64,000 nt of DNA from CAVPMW01 sp963706515 (GTDB taxonomy: Bacteria > Chloroflexota > Anaerolineae > Anaerolineales > UBA4823): positions 1-64,000 of the forward strand of contig CAVPMW010000013.1 of the NCBI GenBank assembly GCA_963706515.1, written 5' to 3'. Each line of letters starts with the position of its first letter. Position 1 is the first letter of the stretch. A program made the translations under genes and the position numbers. Shown here piece by piece: positions 57,629 through 64,000 of the stretch. The notes under the pieces are model-generated. The model was not told where the DNA came from. It did not search any database and worked only from the letters and a program-made list of their open reading frames with translations.

Positions 57629-58267
57629 TTAAATCAAGACGTATATCGCCGCGGTCGCCCGCAGCTCGGCAGCGAACGCCTGAGAAATGGGCTGCCCGTC
57701 GCGGAGGAGCACCACCTGGGCGATGCTGAACTCGTTCCGCTGGCAGAAGGTGGTGAAATCGCGGATGGTGAACGGGCGAGCACGCGGGGCAGCCTCCCAC
57801 GCCTGGGGCAGGCTGGAAGCCACCGGCATGCGCCCGCCGAGCAGGAATTCCAGGCGTGAGCGCCAGTGCCCCCAGTTCGGGAAGCTGACCACGGCGCGCT
57901 TCCCTACCCGCAGCATTTCATGGATGACGAAAGCGGGGTCGTTCAAATAGGGGATGGTATAGCTGAGGATGACCGTATCGAATGAGCCTTCCGGATAGTC
58001 GCCCAGGCCTTCATGCAAGTCCCCCTGCCGGACGCTGAGCCCTTTGCGGATGCAAGCCAGCACCCCTGCCTGGGTGAGCTCGACGCCCCGCCCGGTGACC
58101 GAGCGCGTGTCGATCAGGCAGCGCAGCAGTGCGCCATCCCCGCAGCCCAGGTCGAGCACCCGCTCGCCCGGCTGGATGAGCGCAGCCACCGCCTGCAGAT
58201 CGGGGCGCAGCTGCTCCTCACAGCAGGGTTCGGCGCAGGGGGCAGCGGCAAGCTCAGCAGACGCCAT
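57629..58267 (-). CDS. metW: Methionine biosynthesis protein MetW
   Basis: 212 residues: an SAM-binding methyltransferase-like fold with VLDLGCGDGALLRCLIDT and FDTVILSYTIPYLNDP, and the MetW-specific stretch VVSFPNWGHWRSRLEFLLGG RMPVA. MetW acts with MetX in making O-acyl-homoserine; its direct partner is encoded immediately upstream, one base separating the metX stop and this ATG. The Cys-rich start (APCAEPCCEEQ) is not typical and could be an extension. Confidence 0.92.
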   Translation of the reverse strand: MASAELAAAPCAEPCCEEQLRPDLQAVAALIQPGERVLDLGCGDGALLRCLIDTRSVTGRGVELTQAGVLACIRKGLSVRQGDLHEGLGDYPEGSFDTVILSYTIPYLNDPAFVIHEMLRVGKRAVVSFPNWGHWRSRLEFLLGGRMPVASSLPQAWEAAPRARPFTIRDFTTFCQRNEFSIAQVVLLRDGQPISQAFAAELRATAAIYVLI

Positions 58268-58268
58268 T

Positions 58269-59401
58269 TCAATCAGCTTCTTCCGCTTCCGGCAGATGGA
58301 TGTCGTTCTGGCGGGTGACTCGCTGCAAGAACTGGGCGAGCAGGACGGTCATCGTATCCACTTCCAGCAGGAAGGCATCGTGCCCCCAGGAGGAGTCAAT
58401 GTGGCAGTAGGTGACGTCTGCGCCGGCCGCGGTGAGCGCTGAGACCAGCTCCTTCGAGTGATATGCCGGATACAGCCAGTCGGAAGTGAAGGAGACTACC
58501 AGGTACAGCAGCCCAGTGTTGCCTGCAAAAGCCTGGGAGAGGCTGTCGTGACCGTTGCACAGGTCGAAATAGTCCATGGCCTTGGTGATGTACAGGTAGG
58601 AGTTGGCATCGAAGCGCTCGGTGAAACGGCTGCCTTTGTAGCGCAGGTAGCCCTCGATCGCGAAATCGGTGTCGAAATCGTAGCCGAAATGCTCGCGTTC
58701 CTGCAAGCGCCGCCCGAATTTGTGGTGCATGGAGGCTTCGCTCAGGTAGGTGATGTGCCCGACCATGCGGGCACAGCCAGCCCGCCGTTGGGGTGGGGTC
58801 CTTGATAGTAATCGCCGCCGTTCCAGTTTGGGTCGGCGTAGATCGCCTGGCGACCGACCTCGCTGAAAGCGATCAGCATGGGGGAATGGCGGGCGGTGGT
58901 GGCGATCGGCACCGCCGAAACAGCCGCTCGGGGTAGCTGGCAGCCCACTGCAGCACCTGCATGCCGCCCATGCTGCCTCCAACGACCATCAGCAGCTTTT
59001 CAATCCCCAGGTAGTCGATGAGCTGGCACTGGGCGCGCACCATGTCCCCGATCGGTGACGACCGGGAAACCCAGGCCATAAGGCTGCCCGCTGCGCGGGT
59101 CGATGCTCGCCGGACCGGTTGAGCCCTGGCAGCCGCCGATCACGTTCGTGCAGATGACGAAGAATTTATCGGTGTCGAACGCTTTTCCCGGTCCGACGCA
59201 GTCATCCCACCAGCCCGGGCTTGGATCCTCCCATGAGTAATAGCCAGCCACGTGGCTGTCGCCGGACAGGGCGTGCAGGATCAGGATCGCGTTGCTGCGC
59301 TCGGCGTTCAGCCTGCCGTAAGTTTCGTACGCCAGGGTGATCGGACCCAGGCTCTCTCCGCTGTCCAGCGGCATGGGAGCCTTTTCATAAGAAGGTGACA
59401 T
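58269..59401 (-). CDS. metX: Homoserine O-acyltransferase MetX (three frameshifts)
   Basis: About 378 residues joined near 59060, 58920 and 58790. ALSGDSHVAGYYSWEDPSPG WWDD, NVIGGCQGSTGPASI, nucleophile elbow VVGGSMGGMQVLQWA, then MDYFDLCNGHDSLSQAFAG and the catalytic His in DSSWGHDAFLLE: all MetX hallmarks. It transfers an acyl group from acyl-CoA to homoserine in methionine synthesis. Translationally linked to metW. The shifts lie in otherwise highly conserved stretches, which argues for sequencing indels rather than decay of an essential pathway gene. Confidence 0.92.
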
Positions 59402-59424
59402 ATTTTCTCTCGGTGATACCGATA

Positions 59425-59810
59425 CTACCGGTCATTTCCATAAGCCGCCTCCGGCTCACATCCGGGTTTACAACCGACTATCCGGATCCAGGTCTCCCAG
59501 CACTGGGTTAAGCATAGATCTGCTTCTTGGGTGACCCAAAGGTGATGGGGACGGCCAAGATCTGTAACAACGACGATCACTTGGAATTCGTTCTGCAATT
59601 CTCGACGGAGGCGGCAAAATAGCCCTGCACCAAGTGGAGTCGTTATAACAATAACGTCGTCGGACGAAAGGTCGCGAGCGACATGCATCAGCCTCGGTCT
59701 TGCCGTATAGTAAGCCAACCTTTCTATAATCTTGGAACAGATATCGTTGTCGCTTAACACGAACAGCATGTTATAGGCCCGGAGCGCATGCCTAACTAGC
59801 CATGCGTACG
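59425..59810 (-). CDS. Truncated protein, possibly MGDG-synthase-like N-terminal region
   Basis: The host-like part reads YNMLFVLSDNDICSKIIERL, LSSDDVIVITTPLGAGLFCR, and NEFQVIVVVTDLGRPHHLWV TQEADLCL. The VVTDLxxxHxxWxxxxAD pattern resembles the N-terminal domain of monogalactosyldiacylglycerol-synthase-like glycosyltransferases; the C-terminal sugar-binding half is missing. On its other side the frame runs straight into the high-GC transposase segment, so the true start is lost at the join. It ends 24 bases before metX on the same strand. Identification is tentative. Confidence 0.4.
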
Positions 59811-60601
59811 TTCGAGGCCAGAGGGCATGAAGCCGGGTCGGGATGAATGCCGAAGGGCACCGTGCGGCCGTCCCCGGCGGCCGGTCCGTGGTGGGGCCGG
59901 GGCGTACAGCACGGCGTTGGACGCCAACCGGGTGGTGAACGTGACCGATGCGGGCAGGTCCCGCCAGGCCGGGCCCTTGTAGGCGGCATCGGCGACCACA
60001 TGCACCCGCCGGTCGGGGAACGCCGCGGCCAGCAGCCCGACCAGCTCGCGGGCCTGGGCGGGCTTGGTATGCGCTCGTGCCGGGCAGGTGCAGCCGTAAC
60101 AGCAGCGGCAGGCACACGTTGCGGTCGGTGAAGGGAGCGTCACGACCAGCCCGGCGATCACGAAACAGTTCCCGCGGCCGATCCCGTCGCGGCCCTTCGC
60201 GGACCCATCATGCTGCCACGCCGCGCCGAACACGCTGCGCCCGTAGCGGTGGAACAGGGTGTCATCCACCGCCACGGTCAACGCCTGGCCGTCGGCGGTG
60301 GACGCGGCCACCACCAGCCGGGCCAAGGCCAACCCCAACGCGTCGGGGTCCCAGCGGGCGTGGGAGAAGAATCGGTGCGCCCGTGACCAGTGCGCCCGTC
60401 CGGCCATCCCGGCCGCGGCCCCATGCCGGTCACCGTCCGCGGCTCGACCGCCCCCAACGCGCCGGTGACCAGCAACCCAAAGGTGAGGAAGGTGGGTGCG
60501 GTGAGCACTGCTCGGCAGGCGCCGAGCATCTCCCACAGGCCGGCCGGTACCGTGGCGGCTGGAGACATCGACGAAACCACCCGACCGGGTTGTTTGATCA
60601 C
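59811..60601 (-). pseudogene. IS701-like transposase fragment (actinobacterial, C terminus missing)
   Basis: Begins MIKQPGRVVSSM and VLTAPTFLTFGLLVTGALGA, shifts near 60415 to HWSRAHRFFSHARWDPDALG, VVAASTADGQALTVAVDDTL FHRYG (first catalytic Asp region), AWQHDGSAKGRDGIGRGNCF and, after another shift near 60120, HTKPAQARELVGLLAAAFPD RRVHVVADAAYKG (second Asp). It stops at RLASNAVLYAPAPP...RRGRP, well short of the final Glu region. Strong GC contrast with everything to the left. Confidence 0.75.
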
Positions 60602-60992
60602 ACGTCGATGCTTCCCTCATGTCAGATCATGATCACGCACCCGGCCGCGCGTGTCATCGATCGAGCAGCGCAAGATCACCCAAGCAACTCGAAACTTCAG
60701 ACCGACCGCCGCCGATTCAATTCCTGGCCGGTACCGAGCGAACTCATCGGCGAACTCGAGATGGCCGACCATCACGGCGCGACTGCAGTCGATCACCGAG
60801 CCCGTGCTGCGATGGAAGCTGTTCCGCGCCACCCTCGATGCCGCCGAGAGCATGCTGCGGACCCGACGCAGGTCGCAGAGCTGGCCGCCCTGGACCGGAC
60901 GAGCCGCGGACCCGACCGACGGCGTGCCCGTCACCCATACGCCGGGCACCCCAGCACATCGCCGGGCCTCCGCAACGTAGAGCTTGACCCGC
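60602..60992. other. High-GC stretch without a recognised gene
   Basis: Open frames exist on both strands but none looks like a protein family. The last about 35 bases before the IS630 element read leftwards as RVKLYVAEARR, the continuation of the istA fragment interrupted by the insertion. Confidence 0.5.
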
Positions 60993-62173
60993 TAGTGTCT
61001 CGTAATGCCGTCCGAATTACTCGCTGCGCTGGCCGACAAATGCTATTATCTGGCCATGGAACTATCGGCACGTGAGCGAGTCGAGTTGCGCGCGCTGGCC
61101 AATGGGTCGGACGTGTCGGCAAGGATCGCAACGCGAGCTCGGATCGTCTTGTGGTCGGCCGAAGGTCGGATGAAGAAGGACATCGCGGTGCTCGCGGGAG
61201 TGTCCCGACCGACGGTGGACTTCTGGATTGACCGTTACGGATCCGGCGGTGTCGCTGCGCTGAACGATCGGCCTAGCGGGGCTCCACGGGAACAGGTTCC
61301 GCCAGCGGTTCGGGGACGGATCTTGGCATTGACCCGTTGCACTCCGCCCGTCGAGTTGGGGCTGTCACATTGGTCAAGTCGCGAGATGGCCGACTTTCTC
61401 AACCGAACCGAAGGCATCGCCGTGTCGCACAACTACGTGGCGACCGTGTGGCGAGAGGCGGGGTTGAAGCCGTGGCAGGCGGGCACCTTCAAGTTATCCA
61501 GGGATCCCGCGTTCGCCGAGAAAGTCGCCGACGTAGTCGGCTTGTACCTGGACCCGCCGGGTGGCGCCGTCGTGCTCAGCATCGACGAGAAGACGCAGGT
61601 CCAGGCGCTGGACCGAACCCAGCCGACGTTGCCCCTCGACTTTGGCAAGACGGCGAAGCAAACGCACGACTACGTGCGGCACGGCACCACCAATCTGTTC
61701 GCCGCGCTCAACGTGCACACCGGGGAAGTCTTCGGCGAGTGCAAGCAGACCCGGAACGGGCAAGATTTTCTTGACTTCCTGAAGAGAGCTGTTAAGCCGC
61801 ATGCCGGAAAATCCATTCACGTTGTACTGGACAACCTGTCCACCCACGCAACTCCAGACGTGCAAGAATGGCTGGACAAGAACCAGCACATCACCTTCCA
61901 TTTCACACCGGTCGGCTCATCCTGGCTCAACCAGGTGGAGACCTGGTTCGGAGCAATAACTCGTCAGGCCATCCGACGGGGTACGTTCGCATCGGTCACA
62001 GTACTGATCAAGAGGATCAAGGACTACATTGCCCACTGGAACGACGATGCGAAGCCGTTCGAGTGGACTGCCACCGCAGACGAGATTCTCGCGAAGGTCA
62101 AGATCGTCCAGGCGAACGTCAAGAAACTGGTCGACAACAACTCTAAGTAAACTGGAGCGCATTACGAGACACT
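60993..62173 (+). mobile_element. Complete IS630-family insertion sequence
   Basis: Perfect inverted ends CTAGTGTCTCGTAATGC (60992-61008) and GCATTACGAGACACTAG (62159-62175), with TA at each border (60993-60994 and 62172-62173) as expected for the TA target duplication of IS630/Tc1-type elements. Internal length between the TAs is 1,177 bases and one intact transposase gene fills it. It sits inside an IS21 istA fragment. Confidence 0.92.
61056..62150 (+). CDS. IS630-family transposase
   Basis: 364 residues from MELSARERVELRALANGSDV. N-terminal HTH (MKKDIAVLAGVSRPTVDFWI), then the DDE set: Asp in VVLSIDEKTQVQALDRTQP, Asp in IHVVLDNLSTHATPDV and Glu in GSSWLNQVETWFGAITRQ. The first and only fully intact gene of the high-GC part. 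Start may be the ATG at 61056; an upstream one at 61005 would lie within the inverted end. Confidence 0.93.
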   Translation: MELSARERVELRALANGSDVSARIATRARIVLWSAEGRMKKDIAVLAGVSRPTVDFWIDRYGSGGVAALNDRPSGAPREQVPPAVRGRILALTRCTPPVELGLSHWSSREMADFLNRTEGIAVSHNYVATVWREAGLKPWQAGTFKLSRDPAFAEKVADVVGLYLDPPGGAVVLSIDEKTQVQALDRTQPTLPLDFGKTAKQTHDYVRHGTTNLFAALNVHTGEVFGECKQTRNGQDFLDFLKRAVKPHAGKSIHVVLDNLSTHATPDVQEWLDKNQHITFHFTPVGSSWLNQVETWFGAITRQAIRRGTFASVTVLIKRIKDYIAHWNDDAKPFEWTATADEILAKVKIVQANVKKLVDNNSK

Positions 62174-62450
62174 AGTAGTGGCCGGTGAACCCGTGCTCGG
62201 CGACCAGCCGCTCGTGGATCACGCTGGCCTTCAAGCGTGGGTCGGCGGCCAGCCAGGCGTCGATCACCGGCGCGACCGCGTCGACCTTGCGGGCCACCGT
62301 GCCCTTCTGCGACGGCGCGGTCGGCGGAACCGCCGGGGCGTCGGTCGACCGCACATCTTGACGGTGCGCCAGTCCACACCGACCTCATCGGCGATCTCGC
62401 GCCAGGTCGCGCCGGCGGCGCGCAGGGTTGGTAGCCGACCCGCGGGACGG
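62174..62450 (-). pseudogene. IS21 istA transposase fragment, split by IS630
   Basis: Reading leftwards: TLRAAGATWREIADEVGVDW RTVK (HTH), then after a shift SQKGTVARKVDAVAPVIDAW LAADPRLKASVIHERLVAEH GFTGHY. These are the HTH and the start of the IS21 IstA catalytic region. After GFTGHY the IS630 element begins; on its far side RVKLYVAEARR follows in register, as expected for IstA (GHYQRVKxYV). The rest of istA and istB are absent. Confidence 0.75.
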
Positions 62451-62649
62451 CGAGGCCGCTGAACGGCGTCACCGGGGGTGAGCGGGGCGGCCACCGCCTC
62501 GCACCGCGGACCCGTGCGGGGTGACGGGCCGAACGTCCCGCGGCCCGCAGACCTGCGGCACTGCCCGCGTCGCGGCGCCGGGCGGCGAACTGGATCCGTC
62601 AGCGGGACGCTCCGCAACCGGGTCGACGCCGGCCCCACCGACGGGAGTG

Positions 62650-63643
62650 ATGATGACTGCGACGATCGTCCATCCGCGCACCGTGCGCAGCGCCCTGCAG
62701 TTGGCGGCGCGCGCCCCGTCGGTGCACAACACGCAACCCTGGAGGTGGCGGATCGGGGACCGCTCCATCGAGCTGCTCGCGGACCAGGCCCGCCGGTGCG
62801 CGCGACGGACCAGGACGGGCGCGACCTGATGCTCAGCTGCGGCGCCGCGCTGCACCACCTGCGGGTGACGCTGGCGGCCGCCGGCGTCGACACGACCGTG
62901 CATCGGCTGCCCGACCCGGCCCGGCCGGACGTGCTCGCGACGATCGAGCTGCACCCGGGCAGCGGGCGCAACTCCTACAACTCCGGGGTTGACCCGGAGC
63001 AGGCCGCCGCGATCTCGGTGCGGCGCACGGACCGCAGGCGGTTCGACGGGTGGGCGGTGCCGGACAGGGTCATCGCCCAGTTCGTGCAGCAGGCCGGCGC
63101 GCAGGGCGCGATCCTGCGGGTGGTGACCGACGGGATGGCCCTGCACACGCTCTACGCGGCGATCCGGGCCGCCGCCGCGGAGCACAACGAGGACGCCGTG
63201 GTCGAGGCCGAGCTCATCGCGTGGACGGGGCTGCACGGCGGCGACGCCGGCGTCCCCGCGGTGAACATCCCGGTGCCCGGCAGGCGCTCCGGCGGCCGCC
63301 CGAGCGCCGGTTCGCCGACGCCGCGCTCATCGAGCGCGGCGCGGTGACGCCCGACTCGGCGACGCTGCTGGTCATCGGCACCTCGTCGGACGACCGGCTC
63401 TCCCAGCTGCGCGCGGGCGAGGCGGCCAGCGCGGTGCTCCTGCAGGCCGCGCTGGCCGGCATGAGCAGCAGCCCGCTGACCGAGCCGCTGGAGGTCGCCC
63501 GCACCCGTGCGGTCGTCGCGGACAAGGTGCTCGACGGCACGCTGTCGCCCCAGATGGTGATCCGCGTCGGGTGGCCCTCGGGCGCCGGGACCGTTCCCCC
63601 GCTCACCCCGCGGCGCGCCCTCGACGAGCAGATCGAGCGATAG
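62650..63643 (+). CDS. Acg-family (Rv2032-like) nitroreductase-fold protein (two frameshifts)
   Basis: About 331 residues joined near 62795 and 63300. Start MMTATIVHPRTVRSALQLAA behind GGGAG. RAPSVHNTQPWRWRI is the FMN-site motif of the family; ISVRRTDRRRFDGWAVPDRV, LLVIGTSSDDRLSQLRAGEA and the C-terminal MVIRVGWPSGAGTVPPLTPR RALDE are also diagnostic. Members form cap-like folds that hold FMN and belong to the dormancy regulon in mycobacteria. The native context here is actinobacterial. A hairpin terminator follows. Confidence 0.85.
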
Positions 63644-63673
63644 GCCGACACATGATCGCCGCTCACGACTCGG

Positions 63674-63697
63674 CCCCCGCCCCGGAAAGGGCGGGGG
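63674..63697 (+). terminator. GC-rich hairpin after the nitroreductase gene
   Basis: CCCCCGCCC and GGGCGGGGG pair perfectly around CGGAAA, 30 bases past the stop codon. No T-run follows. Confidence 0.55.
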
Positions 63698-63796
63698 TCG
63701 CATCCCGCGGGTCGTCCCGCCGTCGCGGTCGCAGGTGGGTGGACGGCAAACCACCTGCTCGACTCCCGGGCATACGTCATTACCGATGACGCCTAG

Positions 63797-63994
63797 ATCG
63801 ACGGCGAGGCGATCACCCTCCGGGCGCTGGCCACCGGCACCGTCGTCGGCTGGAACGTCGGCCAGGGCAGCACCCTGCACAACGACCAGCCGATCGGCCG
63901 CATCCAGATCGCCGACGGATTCCGGCGGCCGACCCAGATCATCAGAGCTCCGGCCGACGGCATCGTCGTCATCGATTCCGGTTCGCGGCGGTGA
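63797..63994 (+). pseudogene. Lipoyl/biotinyl-like domain remnant with upstream in-frame stop
   Basis: The frame ending at 63994 reads ALATGTVVGWNVGQGSTLHN DQPIGRIQIADG then IIRAPADGIVVIDSGSRR, the two-halved pattern of a biotinyl/lipoyl-like domain (GxV...G..V..DQPIG...I.AP.DG.V). A TAG at 63794-63796 cuts it from the matching upstream codons, and no ATG or GTG follows that stop. The attachment Lys is not present, so it could be a structural homologue. Incomplete or frameshifted. Confidence 0.4.
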
Positions 63995-64000
63995 CGTGAC

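Noticed and set aside
59402..59520. SAM riboswitch upstream of metX
   Set aside because: No SAM-I, SAM-II or SAM-alpha type core or terminator stem could be seen; the region also contains the end of another reading frame.
59948..61075. Open frame of 375 codons on the plus strand
   Set aside because: High-GC spurious frame made of Arg, Pro and Ser that crosses a transposase fragment and the IS630 end.
62478..62649. Dormancy-regulator (DosR) box before the nitroreductase gene
   Set aside because: No 20-base palindrome of the expected form could be found; only loose GGGxC matches.

Overview
The window reads as two joined pieces. Bases 1 to about 59,810 look like one chromosome segment of a Chloroflexota bacterium, probably Anaerolineae-like. 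This is inferred from the WD-repeat protein tail, PT-rich secreted lipoproteins, very large signalling proteins of the cyclase-ATPase-TPR and ATPase-LuxR types, and the overall gene style. Bases from about 59,810 to the end are visibly more GC-rich and carry actinobacterial-type genes: an IS701-like transposase fragment, an IS21 istA fragment split by an intact IS630 element, an Acg-like nitroreductase and a lipoyl-like remnant. The join falls inside truncated coding sequence on both sides, so it is either an assembly chimera or a recombination point.

Layout: (1) 1-5,956 is a cassette of a WD-repeat protein end, a large coiled-coil/HTH protein, a caspase-fold (C25/CHAT-like) protease with a tethered C-terminal domain, an unknown protein with a hydrophobic C terminus, and a small protein homologous to the protease's C-terminal domain. 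I regard this as the best candidate for an undescribed effector/adaptor system. (2) 5,953-10,382 has an OsmC protein, a small membrane protein, and a metal operon (two-domain multicopper oxidase, ZIP transporter, MntR/DtxR-type regulator) with a perfect operator at its promoter. (3) 10.5-17.2 kb is a run of small accessory genes (VOC, DUF1801, YdeI-like, Imm5-like, YCII plus ECF42 sigma factor, cupin, DHFR-like, two SnoaL-like). (4) 17.2-22.1 kb is a complete, undamaged BMP-type nucleoside ABC transporter; a nucleoside hydrolase lies at 56.6 kb. (5) 22.5-29.4 kb holds hydrolases, an M23 peptidase, a 4Fe-4S protein next to a URO-D-like methyltransferase, a GNAT and a VapBC-type toxin-antitoxin pair. 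(6) 29.5-34.4 kb is a class III cyclase-ATPase-TPR protein followed by a cyclic-nucleotide-binding SpoIIE-type phosphatase. (7) 34.4-48.5 kb has an ArsR/SRPBCC pair, an IS5-family element, a CPBP protease, membrane proteins, two CopC-type proteins, an S51 peptidase, a repeat lipoprotein, hydrolases and a ferredoxin-reductase-like flavoprotein. (8) 48.6-59.4 kb has a giant META/PKD lipoprotein, a BBE-type FAD oxidase, an ATPase-LuxR regulator, the nucleoside hydrolase and metX-metW.

About half of the genes contain one or more single-base frameshifts although conserved motifs continue in the new frame, while other multi-kilobase stretches are clean. I annotate these as whole genes with internal frameshifts. 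Indel errors in the assembly are the simplest explanation, but the sequence alone cannot exclude real decay.

Between genes there is a striking set of long perfect hairpins with ends of the form CCGAAAA/TTTTCGG, each shortly after a stop codon, as well as small non-autonomous repeat elements (TGTCATTGCGAA type and CTAAGTACAGTCACA type). I saw no tRNA, rRNA or CRISPR array.
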